This document shows positions 11,040 to 22,640 of a stretch of 64,000 nt of DNA, piece by piece. The first letter of the stretch is position 1. The number at the start of each line of letters is the position of its first letter. The notes beneath the pieces are model-generated. The model saw nothing but the letters and a program-made list of their open reading frames with translations, did no database searches and was not told the DNA's origin. Origin of the DNA: Agrypnia vestita (lineage: Eukaryota > Arthropoda > Insecta > Trichoptera > Phryganeidae); contig JADDOH010010120.1 of the NCBI GenBank assembly GCA_016648135.1, forward strand, positions 62,001 to 126,000, read 5' to 3'. A program made the position numbers and the translations under genes.

Positions 11040-12050
11040 ATTAATAAATAATTACTATATTAGTAGGTACTTACCTACATATTATTATTAATGTCTAAAA
11101 ATTGTACATGTTCTTATTTGAATACCATGTTTATCTTGCGTATCATAAATTTATGAAAATTATCTCACTTCTAAACAGGTGTAATATGTTAATTAAAATT
11201 AATTATACATTATTCATAATTTGCCTCGCATGAAATTGATCTCTTGTTCATTTCTCTCGTAAACGTTTTACATAGAATTAATTTTTGACATGGTTAGCTC
11301 AGATTCTCCTCTACGCTAAGCTTTGGTATCAGAAATATATGCTTCATGATATTGCCAGCGATGCGCCTGCACCTGGCGGCAACTTACAGAAGTTATGAGT
11401 AGTTTTTGAAACCACCGCCAAGACCTGACGTGCGGCGCAAGCGATTGTGACACTGTCTTCAAATTCAGCGCACAACGATTAATTCAGCTTTCCAGCAACT
11501 CCTAAAAATATAGCTTTAAGTAAAGCTTTCGACAGGAGTTTCGCAAACCTTATATAAGTATATAAACCTTATAAGCGTAGCGATAAAATTTATTTGGCGA
11601 CACAAAGAAACTGCTTGTATATAGCAGAACTTTAATTATTAATTTCTTAAGAAATCTCGGTAGTGTAATGTTTTAAAGTGATGAGGAGTAATAAATAATA
11701 AGCATTTGAATTATTTAGACAAATTAAACAAAATTCTAAATACAAAAAAAGACAGTGAAAAAAAAAAATCAAAATAAGCAAATGGCTGTAAGAATGAGAA
11801 GAAAAAGAGGAAAATGGTTTGGATTAGGGTTGAGGGAAGGCTCTAATCTTCAATGAGGATAATTTGTAAATTAAACACTCTCATAATTTTACCTGAGTTT
11901 ATTAGCACTACTCGAGACTAACTCTTACCGACAGGTGAAGATATAAATTGTCAAGGAGCGTAAAAGATACTCTCGAAACTTGAGTAGTAATTTTTTTTAA
12001 ATAATCCTTAGCGAAAATCATTTCGAAACTCTACAAAGTTGACGCCGATT
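11040..12050. other. Intergenic DNA, nothing recognised
   Basis: AT-rich, with one GC-richer island near 11350-11470 that has no frame or tRNA-like structure. Confidence 0.4.
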
Positions 12051-12087
12051 CTATCAACAGTATATATGAAGAAATGTGTTTACTTTA

Positions 12088-12330
12088 TTGTCCACTAGCT
12101 TACCAGCGCGGCTTCGCACGCGTAGATTTTTAGTAACTTTTTTTAACGATTTGTTTATTAACCTTAACATAAAGATATATGTTGTTGTGGACTTTTTTAT
12201 AGTATTTTTTGAGTTTTTAAACTTCTGTATAGAAAGTATATGTGACATAATTTTTGAAATCGATTTCGGAGATTGCCCCCTGCATCCAAACTTGTACAAA
12301 CTTTACCTCTTTATGTTTTAGTGTAGATGT
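12088..12330 (+). repeat. Retroelement-tail-like sequence
   Basis: CCACTAGCTTACCAGCGCGGCTTCGCACGCGTAG is a widely seen arthropod retroelement end. Similar ACTAGC/CTGG...CCCG...CG starts occur at about 16512, 16783, 33815 and 63061. Overlapping 75-81 codon frames are judged non-coding. Confidence 0.4.
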
Positions 12331-12499
12331 GCAGATGATTGGCTTAAATCGATTTACCGACACTGTAACACAAATCATAGATATTTGCTATTATAGTGAT
12401 AAAAAAATATATATCGATCATTATATACTTAATACGCTACGGACGAAAAAGTTCTGTGCCTTAGTTCTTCTACGAGGGTAAGTCGAAAATTATATATCA

Positions 12500-12960
12500 T
12501 TAACAATATTACACTTTGTTAACACTACTAATTTGTTGAAAACCACATGTTTCGGGAAAAATTACCTTCCCACCAGAGTACAAAGTGCATTAAAATTAAA
12601 AATCTATGTTTAGACATACATACAAATTTTATAGGATTACAGTTGGATAAATTAGAAATTTTGGAAATAAGAAAAAAGTTAAAAATAAATTAAAAATCAT
12701 AAATATCCAGGTCTTTTTTTTGCAAATAGTTATCTTTTAAATTTGTTTTCACATTAGTATTTAATTATTTATCTCCCGTATATTTTCTTTTCATTTTGTT
12801 AATGCCTTTACTTCAATTTAAATTTTGAGCGTACGTTATATCCTATTAAAGGGACCATTGGCCCCGAAACTTTTTGGTATTTTCAACAAATTTGTGGTGT
12901 AATCAAAGTACAATCACATTTTTATATTATATTAATAATGTCGCCACAAAATCATTTTGT
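12500..12960 (+). pseudogene. Penelope-like element 3' remnant
   Basis: Matches the tail of 29341-29880: GATAAATTAGAAATTTTGGAAATAAG, the ATAAATATCCAGGTC segment, then AAAGGGACCATTGGCCCCGAAAC near 12847 and a final CCACAAAATCATTTTG. No endonuclease frame is left. Confidence 0.55.
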
Positions 12961-12969
12961 ATTTTTTTA

Positions 12970-14050
12970 AGAGGTTATAAAATTTTATAAGCTTTTATTT
13001 CTACAATTTATTTACACAAAGGTTCAACAAGGTTTCTACAGTAACCTCCCTCGTCAATGCACTGAGTTCAGCAGTCCAGAAAACACGCATATTCCTTCTC
13101 AAAGCATCCTTGAAGGGCTATCAGAACCAATCTTAAACACGTATTCGCAGACGGCAGTATGACAACCTGGAAATGTGTTATGTTGAAAGTGTAGATGATT
13201 TTTGATTCATCTTCGTACTTGAGCAAGGAGCACGGAACTTAAAACATAGATAAAATTTATTATTCCAGAGTAATTAATTCAAGAATGGCTTCTATAGCCG
13301 TTCCAGGAAAAGGTTCCTTTCAGCTCCTTCACTGATAAGGATCCTGGATAAAAGAACACAATTAGAACAAATGAAAACATAAATTTGGCCTTAATGCATT
13401 TTCGTGCCGTGATAATAAAATCCAGAGGTGTCTGGAGGAGGGTCTGATCTTTAAGGCACATCCGGCCGGGCAAAGCAGGTGCCTACTTCCGTTTCCGACC
13501 TACGACGGGCTAATTTCCGGCCCTGTGAGAGGGAGTGTATCCACTTACCTCGGAGAGAATTCCCTTCCTCTCATCTCTCGTGAGAGGTTTATTCTTTGCG
13601 ACTTTTAATGAGGCTCTATAGGAAACTGTTGTGACGTTGTCGGCATGAATTGTGTTTTCAGGATGTTCAGAAAATATAGTCATAACAGTGTTTCTCAATA
13701 GAGTTCATAATCAAGACATTTGTCTCTGGAATTCCAAAATAGAAATTCTTTAGCGGTGTTGAAAATATGCAATGGGAGTATTTTCACATCATGAAGTCAC
13801 AACTTCCAATTAAAAGCAAATATAGTAGTTTTCCGAGTGATATTTAACCAATAGCAGTTATTATAAGTGACGACATCAAGTTTGAAAATAGCAGTGTTTC
13901 GGGCGTTATCAAGTGTCAGAAAATAGTGTTATGAAAATTGCTATGCTCCGGGCGCTGTTATTGATTTTATTTCTCCATTAAGTTATCAGTGAATGATCGA
14001 TTTCATACGAAGTTAGAATATAAGTCGCTTTTAAACGTTTTTACCGCCGT
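12970..14050. other. Intergenic DNA, nothing recognised
   Basis: Only short frames. A GC-rich patch at 13440-13560 has no tRNA-like boxes. Confidence 0.4.
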
Positions 14051-14274
14051 AGATTTTTTATCTTGATGTTGATGTTGATGATGATGATAATGAACGTTGA
14101 TGGAAAAATGTCATTGATGACTATTCTACATAATTTGTGTTGTATACCTTGTCTTGGAAGATTGCTGGACAGAATGCGCATTCTCTCCAGCTATGTTACA
14201 ATGCAGTGTATACAACACATCACATTTATTTATTTACGCCAATTTAGAGATATATATGTACACACCCATTTTTT

Positions 14275-14575
14275 ACTTCCTTTCTTTTAACTCGTGGCGT
14301 CTGCTTGCTTGTTTTCTTGACGAAAAAACTTTGGATCGATTTTTAACCCTTTTCCCGTGATCCAATCGAGTTGAAACTTAGCAAGCAGACTCGTGGCGAC
14401 GATCAAGAAGATCTATCAAATTTTCGTTAAAAAAATAAATAATTATAGTATAATTTTGGATTTTTCAAATTTTTAATGGTTTTTTCATACAATTCAGTAA
14501 GTTGTATGGAGATTCCGACGCATATGGCAGACACGAAACCCGAAAATGAGAAAGGGAGTATTGTGGGTTATGTGT
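14275..14575 (+). repeat. Interspersed repeat ending TGGCGACGATCAAGAAG..., copy b
   Basis: ACTTTGGATCGATTTTTAACCC, GAGTTGAAACTTAGCAAGCAGACTCG, GACGATCAAGAAGATCTATCAAATT, CGACGCATATGGCAGACACG. Copies: 1-175 (plus, cut by the window edge), 23070-23270 (minus) and a short part at 23540-23670 (plus). Looks like a retroelement 3' region. Confidence 0.6.
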
Positions 14576-15177
14576 TATCATTTAATGGGTTACTTTTTAT
14601 TGTTTTTATATAAAATGATAGAACAGGCCTAGCCTATGTGAGAAATCCGCCAGAAATTCTTCCTGTAAAGGAATTCAAACGAAGGAAAGCTGCATACATT
14701 TAATTAATTCATATTTACCGATAAATTGGTTTCAACCTTGCCCCGGTTTAGGTGTTAGTCTACTACGCTGGTATTGACGCTGATAGTAAAATAAATGTTC
14801 GACATGAAGTTTTCCCTGAATTTTCCAGATGAATTAGCGCTTGTATATTTGTTCATCGTTCCGAATGTTCGCTGGAGTTTGTTTTTCAACTTTACTGAAA
14901 GCAAAGCTTTTAAAATATGTACACAAATTTGCATTTCATCTCTGACTGACGGTTCGTATTGTATTTACTCAGTCAGTTTAGCACCATTTTTGGTATTTTA
15001 ACATGACATTAATTGACTGCTATTTGGTGAATTTGCGAATCTTTATAATACTTCGTTCTAACGTAATTAAACCAAAGATAACTCATCTAAGTATTGCAAC
15101 AAATATTCATTCCGACAAAATGAAATAACATTTTCGCTGCGTCTTCCATCTGCAACTAAAATATTATTATCTTTAAT

Positions 15178-15202
15178 TCTTCTTCTTCTTCTTCTTCTTC
15201 TT
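15178..15202 (+). repeat. (TTC)n microsatellite
   Basis: Eight TTC triplets, directly before the minus-strand RTE fragment. Confidence 0.85.
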
Positions 15203-15234
15203 TTAGTAGATTTGTTGACCTGTGATACAGAAAT

Positions 15235-15545
15235 CTACGCCTCTTCGGATGCCGAGGTCCAGCTACCCCTCCATTTTTTCGGTGGTCTTTCTGGTGGGCG
15301 TCGTTCATTCGCTTCTGTATGCACGAGTCTGTCAATATCCATTCTGGCTAAGTGATCTCTCCAGAAACTCCTTCTGGATCTACTCCAACGTGATGTGTCC
15401 TCTATTTTGCAGGTTTTCCTTATGTCCGCATTTCGGGCACGATCACGTAGAGTTTTTTCAGTGATAGATCTCAGCACCTTCATTTCAGATGTTCTGAGGA
15501 GTCTTTTGGTGCGGACAGTGTCAGTCCACGAAATCAAGAAAGGAT
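15235..15545 (-). pseudogene. RTE-type LINE reverse transcriptase C-terminal fragment
   Basis: The minus-strand frame of about 100 residues includes SWTDTVRTKRLLRTSEMKVLR, DRARNADIRKTCKIED, DHLARMDIDRLV and RPPERPPKKW, the usual C-terminal tail of insect RTE-like ORF2. It is a different family from the copies ending GGCGTGATGG. It lies next to a (TTC)n run at about 15178-15202. Confidence 0.65.
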
Positions 15546-15549
15546 GAAA

Positions 15550-17330
15550 TTAGGCGAAGTTAAAACGGCAAAGGACAGGGCGTGTTGCAAGGCAGTATGC
15601 CACAAAATGGACTCCTTGAGTGTGAGAGAGACCTTGGGATAGTAAAAAAGTCTTTGAAAAACCTCAAACCGACGATATAGCCGCAGTGGAGGGAAGAAAT
15701 GGCTTCAAGAAGCAAACAACAGAGAAAGATAGAAGGGAAGAGGCCTATATCCAGCAGTGGAAAGATAAACGCTTAAGAAAAAGGAGGAGAAGAAGTAAAT
15801 AGCAAGGCTATTGAACATTGTTTAAGAAAAAAATGGTAAAAAATAATTTATACATAAATTTATTTCAAAAAGACAAATAATGAAGTAAATGTTAAAAAAT
15901 GACAATATTTAACAATAAATTGTAAATAGACTAAAAGGGAAAATTTGTCTACAAATCTATCATATGAGATAACAGCGATGCTTTCGTCATCGCGACATTG
16001 CTACGAATGAGGATCTTGATCATCGTATTGTTCTTTTGTTTAAATATCCATTTAAACAAATTCCTTTTTTTATTTGTTGAAAGTCAATTTAACTGACATT
16101 TTAGTTAAAAGTTTTTCATCAATTCTTTTGTGTAATACAATATACAAAAAAAAAAACAAACAAATATTCTGACCATAATGTAGATTAATGAAATGTACAA
16201 AAAAATAATCAAATTATTTTGATTCTAAAATCTCCCATTTCTAAGAATCGTAATCAGCCTGGATCGCGGGCCTTGGTCGAAAGACCCTGTTCTTCCGGCC
16301 GGCTGGTAAATAATATATATCTGATATTTCTCACCGGAAACGGAAGTCCGCTGGCTGATTTTTATGGAAAAATCTTAAGCCGAAATTTTTACCGAGTGAG
16401 ATATTCAAAATGAACGAACGGTACGTCTTTTATTAATATTTTTTAATTGTATTCCATCTCGCTGATGAAGGAAAACCTAATTTGAGAACTCACGACAATA
16501 TTTATTAATTTACTGGCTGCAACCGGCCACGCATTGCTGTGGCTCAGTCTTGTTAAATGGAAAAGAAAGAAAAAAAAGCACTTGTTTCTAATATGTTTAG
16601 TTTTACAATGCTTGTTGCTTTTCAAAAAAAGCATATTTTTACCTGTCACAGATGTGATATCTGTATTATAGTAAGTATATAAAAACATATACGAATGTAG
16701 CATTGTGTCAAAGTCAATCCGTGAAGAACTTTCTGAGACTTAAGATTTTGAACAAACGAATATTTACATTTTTATGAATTGATAGCTATTCAATACCCGG
16801 CGTTGCTCGGGTTAAGGATTTAGATAAAAATAAGTTTTTGGGGGGGGACAAAGGTTTCATTGTTTTGCAGTCTCTTCCATTTCTCCATCAAAAAGATCCA
16901 TTTAAGGTATTGTGCGATGCTTGTGAATATTATTTCACATTAAACCTGTTCCTTCCAATATGATCGTTAATAACAAGAAAATTCTGCAGCTATTTTATAA
17001 AATATAAATTTTCTCGTATCGAATCAATGTTTGCATTATTTTTATTATATTAATACTTTCACGGGTCGGGGCTGCCTGGGACAAAAGAAAACACTGGAAA
17101 AAATTAGAGAAATTGACAAAGACTTGAAATCACACAATTTCTCAATTTATCACTCGTCTTTGAACACTTTATCATCGCAGGGAATACTTTATTCAATACT
17201 TGCTAGAACATTCCATATAATTCTCGCGTGTAGCGGTGGCATTTATTTTATTCGCCACTTGGGTACCTACTTCGCTCGATTATTTCGTTTAATGTCTGTC
17301 GCTCCAAAACTCCACGACTAGCCACACCGG
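15550..17330. other. Intergenic DNA with scraps of retroelement tails
   Basis: Tail-like starts at 16512 (ACTGGCTGCAACCGGCCACGC) and 16783 (CCCGGCGTTGCTCGGGTTAAG). The 96-codon frame at 17031-17321 has no recognisable domain and no splice context. Confidence 0.35.
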
Positions 17331-17339
17331 CCCTTATTG

Positions 17340-17560
17340 GCGGCTTATTTCGGACCGATAGACTATCAAAACAAACTCAATTGCGCAGCGGGGTGCTGCG
17401 CAGTACGCTGGTCTTTGGGAAACTCGAGAAGATTATCTTCCTTTCTAGTGTTTGGGAGAAAGTTCCATAGCTTCTAGACTGTTCTAGGCATCTCCCGAAT
17501 GTTGTGGATAATCCTCGAGTGCTTTTAGCTGTTCGAGAGCTATTTATAGTGTTGTTCCAA
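17340..17560 (+). repeat. Possible gypsy-like LTR fragment
   Basis: Contains AACTCGAGAAGATTATCTTC, TAGCTTCTAGACTGTTCTAG, CTCGAGTGCTTTTAGC and a TATTTATAG box, a style seen in insect gypsy LTRs. No primer site or partner LTR was found. Weak call. Confidence 0.25.
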
Positions 17561-17576
17561 AGTTACATATTACGAA

Positions 17577-17622
17577 TGGCCACCCAGACCGCTGTTTCGT
17601 AGCGGTGGCCTGGGTGGCCAGT
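17577..17622. repeat. Strong GC-rich hairpin
   Basis: TGGCCACCCAG pairs perfectly with CTGGGTGGCCA, and the stem continues ACCGCT/AGCGGT after a 3-nt bulge, around a GTTTCGT loop. It stands out in AT-rich DNA. Confidence 0.6.
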
Positions 17623-17990
17623 CGTGAGATAATCGAAGCGACAAAAAAGCAAAGTATCCAAGTGACGAATTAAACCAGACTTCTATCTGCGAGAATACTC
17701 CAGCTTTCTTATCTTGATAGTCCGCAGCACTTCTCGGTCTTTTTCCATACGCCAAAGGCCTTCTAAATTCGTCACTCTATCCACCCAGGAAACTTTCACT
17801 ATCCATCTTTAGAGCCACATCTCAAAAGCCTCTACTTAGCGGATTAGATCATAGTCTACTGTCTATGCCTCCATGCCATAAAATAACATTGCAAAAACAT
17901 AACAACAAGCCATACACATTCTAACTAGGTAGATTTTATTTTATTTGTTTATTTCTATTTAAGTGGAATATAAAAAAATTGGTTGGACTA

Positions 17991-18028
17991 TGCCTGTCTC
18001 ACTAGAAATATTTGTGTTGAGACAGGCA
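17991..18028. repeat. Hairpin TGCCTGTCTCA/TGAGACAGGCA, copy a
   Basis: An 11-bp perfect stem with a 16-nt loop. The same hairpin in inverted orientation with one stem change is at 33356-33393. Confidence 0.6.
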
Positions 18029-18039
18029 TACTTTACAGT

Positions 18040-19160
18040 AGTATGTAGATGCAAAACAAAGTATGTAGATATATAGTAAAATTATTATTTGTATTTGACG
18101 AAGTATTGTATATTAAAGTAGCATAATAAAAAATGTATCATACATATGAGGATGTAGTGTGTATAAATGTGTGCATATTTAATATATTAATATATCATTC
18201 TTAGATAATTTTGAATTGAAGTTGAAGTATTTTAACATACGTCGTAGATATTACGAAACCCTCACAGTGAGAAGACAAAACTATCAGGATAATTTGTTTT
18301 ATCTAATGAAATTATTTAATCATTATTTCAGATTATTGTTTGTAATCAAGATTAAATGTGGCACAAAGCGTTCTTAATGTAATCTAGTACATGTAAATAC
18401 ATTATCAGTTAGTAATTGGGTTTTTCTATGTTCAAATTTTCGATCGAATACCTAATTGTTATCTGGATTTCACGAAAAAGATTTTTATGAGATTAGAAGA
18501 ACTCACCTGAATTCGTTTAAAACAAATGAAACACAAAAAATTATCGTTTTTTCGAAAAACTTCGATCAATAATAACCATTATTTAGTACGATTTAACATC
18601 AATTTTTCTGAATTTGAAAAATCATTTATTCCCTTTGTTATATGTCGCTCCACTTGGACACAGTTTATTTGGACTCTTCAAAAATAACTGCCTCACTGCC
18701 GGTGGCGTGATATTTATAGCTACGCCGCTTACCCTGCATACCGCCTCTAGCAGCTGAAATATCAGGGCCGTTTCGACGTTCTCCCAAATTATCGGAAAAC
18801 TATACTAAAAATTTTAAAAGCTTTTTTCATTTTTTTAATAAAATTTAATAATAATAATATTTATTTTATTTACATACTCTTATATGATCACACTACATTA
18901 ATTAATTATTTGTATTAATTAAAATTAAAAACTAAATAGTATGTCCCCAAACAGCAATTTATGCTGGTAAAAGGGGACAGGAAATTAAGTAAAATAAGTG
19001 GGTACACATATTAAATATCAGCACATTGATTTGTTAAACAGTTATCTCCTCCCCAACACGAGTCCCTTTAGCTGTTTATTGAATAGTTCTACACTTTTTG
19101 ATTCTTTTATGGAATTAAATAGTGTAGAATAGTGGAAATAAATTTTATTTTTAGCGCTAC
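18040..19160. other. AT-rich intergenic DNA, nothing recognised
   Basis: No frame, tRNA-like box or repeat pair found. Confidence 0.4.
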
Positions 19161-19169
19161 AATAGGCCA

Positions 19170-19320
19170 TTAAGCGTAATTACTGTAGTAAAACACATCA
19201 CAAAAACACCTAGGTTTGAGAAAAATCACAAGATTTAGTATGAATTAGATGAAGGTCTGAATTTCAGTACCGGTACCTATCGATTATATGATAGAGGGGC
19301 TCTGCCAATTTGCCACTGCT
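19170..19320 (-). repeat. Probable SINE family 1, copy c, degraded
   Basis: Contains AAAACACATCACAAAAACACCTAGGTTTGAG, matching the body of copies a and b, but the tRNA-like head has decayed beyond recognition. Confidence 0.4.
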
Positions 19321-19423
19321 ACATAGACTGTCGTTTCATTTGATTGTTTGTAATGCATTGAATTATACATTTTTTATTTGCAGTCTTAACACGAACGTCT
19401 TATTTTTAATTTAAGATAAATTA

Positions 19424-19595
19424 TAGAAGTCTCACGGAAACGAAGCTGTTTGTATGTGAAACGTGTACGGAAGTATTTTTACACGATGGCCCAAGTCTTA
19501 CAACCTGTACGAGCTGGCTTAAGTAATCACTCTACACAAAGAAACGTTCACCAATTCCATCGCAAGAACATCCACACACTACTAGCTGCAAAATG
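19424..19595 (+). repeat. Foldback-family copy split by the pogo-like element
   Basis: TTATAGAAGTCTCACGGAAACGAAG, TTACAACCTGTACGAGC and GGCTTAAGTAATCACTCTACACA match the family. The copy stops at the pogo TA site and continues after it (from 21633, with TGAGTCTAGAATGG), as a comparison with the copy at 44105-44325 shows. Confidence 0.6.
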
Positions 19596-20058
19596 TAGGG
19601 GAAGGTGGTGTCAAAAGTAACAAAATAGACATTCTCGTTTATAACAAAATAATTAACCGGTTAAATTACCTGATTTTTTTTTTCAAAGCACTTCCATATA
19701 TTTAGGAACTAAGTGTATGGTTAAAAAAATTAAAGGTATTAAGAATTTTTGTTTATTTTAAAATTAAAAAATGAAGAAAACTGTTACATTTGACACCACA
19801 GTGGTGTCAATAGTAACACTCGTGGTGTCAATTGTAACATAAGCCGCACAAAACATAATGTATCTGTTTATTTTTATTAGGTATATTTTTATGTACTAAA
19901 TGACTATAAAGTTGTAAGATACATAAAAACAAAACAAATTATCTAATTATAAAAACCAAAATTTATAAAATAATTAGAAAAAAATCTAATTTAATATGCT
20001 TCCCTAAAATAATTTTAATACCGTGAAAGTAGTTCAAATTGCTCAATCATTATCAGAT

Positions 20059-20277
20059 TCACAATTGAAACACATAATTTAATTGTTTGGTTTGGGCACA
20101 ATTCTCATGCGCCCATAATTTACAGGAGGAACACTGGATCCAACCCTCTTTGCTTGTTGAATATGGTTTGGTACAAATTAAACATAAAGCATCATCAGTT
20201 TCTTCTTTTTTCTCGGTTATTATACAAGTTTTTGTTCTTCTTTTACCTTGCTTATTTTTTGCAGCTTTGTTACTCAA
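20059..20277 (-). pseudogene. Pogo-like transposase, C-terminal PHD-like zinc finger
   Basis: The minus-strand frame has a basic stretch, then CLIC, WIQCSSCKLWAHENC, matching the PHD-like Cys/His finger found at the C-terminus of many insect Tigger/pogo-derived transposases. Only about 70 residues remain and the frame stops near the end of the finger. It could be mistaken for a host PHD protein, but its position inside the pogo terminal repeats argues against that. Confidence 0.65.
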
Positions 20278-20424
20278 TACGAAGGATTCCTTCTGATAAA
20301 TGCAATCAGCTAATCTTTCGAAGCCATACCAACTTCATCCCAACCAGTGGGATATGTCAGAGTTGAGTTGTTGATGTTATTGGAGTAATAGTTGTTGATA
20401 ATTTATTTTGACTAACAAACTAAC

Positions 20425-20673
20425 TAACCATCACGCCGTTTCCCCGCAGGGGTATGCAGAGAGGATTGAACACCACACTCTTCTATCCTGGCACACCACT
20501 TTTGCTTCGGCCACATTCATACATCTTCTCATACAAGTTCTACGGTTGTTTGCGGCTTTAAATAGGGCCATCCTCAAATACTTGTAGTATCTGATCGTGC
20601 CAGGTCTTTCACGGACGCCCTCTATTCCTATTGCTTTCAACACTCGCCTCATGTATGCATGAGCCTCATGCAA
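20425..20673 (-). pseudogene. RTE-type LINE 3' fragment (inside pogo element)
   Basis: The minus strand encodes RRTCMRRCMNVAEAKVVCQDRRVWCSILSAYPCGETA, the last part of the RTE ORF, and ends in the family terminus AAACGGCGTGATGGTTAGTTAG-like sequence. It abuts a second RTE piece on the opposite strand at about 20670. Confidence 0.7.
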
Positions 20674-20674
20674 T

Positions 20675-20885
20675 TATGGCCAAAAAGAATCTGTCAAAGG
20701 AAGCAAGACTAGCGGTACATAATAGCGTTCTAGTGCCAACCCTGATGTATGGAAGTGAAGCCTGGAATTGGCAAAAGAGGAATGAAAGTAGACTGAATGC
20801 GGTGGAAATGCGGTCACTATGACGCTTGTGTGTAAAATCTTTGGTCGATAGAGTGAGGAATGAAAAATATAGAATTTATTAAAAT
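20675..20885 (+). pseudogene. RTE-type LINE fragment, opposite strand to its neighbour
   Basis: Encodes NLSKEARLAVHNSVLVPTLM, YGSEAWNWQKRNESRLNAVEMRSL, then a stop and DRVRNE. This is the region just upstream of the RTE C-terminus. It joins the preceding minus-strand RTE piece near 20670, forming an inverted junction typical of twin-primed or nested insertion. Confidence 0.7.
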
Positions 20886-20899
20886 TCACAGTAGTCAGC

Positions 20900-21165
20900 T
20901 AATTCTTTTTCTGATTAGATAATAGCTTGTTGTGGGGTAGATATCCTAATACTGGGACAGATCCATCTTTTTTGATGCGTTCCATGTATCTATGAAGAGA
21001 TATGTGTCATATTTCGATATGCTTGGCTGCTTTTCTTACTGACACGTTTCCATTTTTTTATAAAATCTTTTATAAAAGTGTGCCTTCTCAAAGGTTTCTT
21101 TGGAAATTTTTCACCTATTTGTCTTTCATTCTCTAGGTTTAACCATTTTTAACAACCAGGAACCC
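20900..21165 (-). pseudogene. Pogo-like transposase, N-terminal HTH remnant
   Basis: Translated on the minus strand with frame changes, this region gives VSVRKAAKHIEI, then a segment resembling RYMERIKKDGSVPVLGYLP. That is the N-terminal DNA-binding part of pogo/Tigger transposases. Stops and frameshifts break it. It lies in the correct order upstream of the zinc-finger remnant at 20059-20277 on the same strand. Confidence 0.65.
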
Positions 21166-21698
21166 AAAATGACATTAACTTCCAATTACATTACATTATT
21201 ATCTCGAAGGTGTCAATCGTAACATGTTACAATTGACACCCTTTACACTGTTACAATTGACACCTTTCGCCACATTGCATTAAGGTTATGTTTTATCTTA
21301 AACTATTAAAAAAACCGTTTTAATATATACACATCATGATAATAAACAATATTCTGAATACTAACACGTAATAAAACAATAAAAAATACTTACAATTTGA
21401 CGAATACAAAAAGATGACTATTTAATGATTTTTTTACTTCACTAGGCCGAAATACGATGATATACAATATACCGATACTTTCAAACTGATGTTAATGCAA
21501 AATGGCGTTCTTTGATAGCTAATGATCCCGTCTAATAGACGGTATTGCTTGTCTCATTAAATGACCAATATTTAAAAATATACGGCGACTGTTACAATCG
21601 ACACCTGTTACTATTGACACCACCTTCCCCTACGTCTACTAGTTTATGAGAAAAGACTACAGATGAGTCTAGAATGGTTCATTCAAATAAACGAAAGA

Positions 21699-21755
21699 TT
21701 CTCGTATTTGTAACATATATATGTAGAACTTACGTATATGTTACAAATACGAGAA
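21699..21755. repeat. Perfect 21-bp inverted repeat
   Basis: TTCTCGTATTTGTAACATAT... at 21699-21719 is an exact reverse complement of 21735-21755, with a 15-bp centre. Just outside the pogo-like element; probably part of the older repeat it entered. Confidence 0.65.
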
Positions 21756-22079
21756 CTACTGTGTTATCTAGTTATAAGTTATATCGTATTGTATGAAAAT
21801 GTTGTAAAACCGTTAAAATAAATAAATAAAATGGATGTTTTGTAGTAATGTCTTCTTAAATGATGATATAGATAATTAGAATCGAATCGATAATAGAATA
21901 ACTAAAAAAATTATGGATTTCTTTTGTACACTAATTTTTATTTTTGTATATTACATTTACATAACAAAAGTACATTCAAATTGTAAATGTTATAAATGAT
22001 AAGTTTAAATATATTATATTAAACGTTTCAATTAACATATATATTCATGTCAAAGGTGTAGGAGAATATAAGATAAGAT

Positions 22080-22640
22080 ATTGTTCAGCAGAGCGGTAGC
22101 TCTTCCAACAGGCATAACCATCGTGAGTTGGTCCTATGTATTAGAATGTGAAACATTCTATGCTGTCTGAGGTAATTATCAGGAACCCACAAATCAATCC
22201 TCCGCATAATTTCAGGATTATCGATCACCCCTCGCAACAATCGATGAAAATGCGTAATCAAATACACATGTCTTCTAAACTCTTAACTATTTTAGTCAAG
22301 CATACCCACCCTAGATAAACTCGGTTGAGTAATAAAGTCGCCTATGCTCTCTCATGTAGACATATTAGAAACTTTTTTGTACTTTCTCTACCATAATAAA
22401 GTACTTATACTCATGTGGCCCCAAATCATCGATCCACTTTCGAGTCTACTTCGCACCAAGGAGTTGTAAAGAGTTCTCAGTACGCAAATATTTTTGAAGA
22501 CTCTAGCTGTTTGCAGAACAAATCCTAGCATTCTCAATACATTTCTTCCATTCTTGTGGTCCTGGTAACCATTTGAGATATTTCGCTTTATTTCCCATTC
22601 GACAATCTGTATGAGGGATTGGCAAACTTAATACTTATTT
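22080..22640 (-). pseudogene. LINE reverse transcriptase C-terminal fragment (CR1/Jockey-like)
   Basis: The minus-strand translation, with breaks, gives IVEWEIK, RVFKNICVLRTLYNSLVRSRLESGSM, then HVYLITHFHRLLRGVIDNPEIMRRIDLWVPDNYLRQHRMF, which follows the order of the RT-to-C-terminus region in CR1/Jockey LINEs. Multiple stops. Confidence 0.62.

Larger units (their letters stand above)
19598..21630 (-). mobile_element. Pogo/Tigger-like DNA transposon, internally deleted and invaded
   Basis: The ends are GGGGAAGGTGGTGTCAAA at 19598 and its near reverse complement at 21613-21630, each abutting TA (19596-19597, 21631-21632) as expected for Tc1/mariner/pogo target duplications. Inside both ends, TGTTACAATTGACACC-like words recur several times (19780-19850; 21205-21270; 21590-21620). 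On the minus strand the N-terminal transposase remnant (about 21165-20900) and a C-terminal zinc-finger remnant (20277-20059) remain, but the DDE core is absent and RTE LINE pieces occupy 20420-20880. The element is itself inserted in an older repeat whose halves flank it. Confidence 0.82.

Noticed and set aside
17031..17321. 96-codon frame as a small gene
   Set aside because: No domain, signal peptide or splice support; flanked by retroelement debris.
20059..20277. Host PHD-finger gene
   Set aside because: It lies between pogo-type terminal repeats with a matching N-terminal transposase remnant on the same strand.
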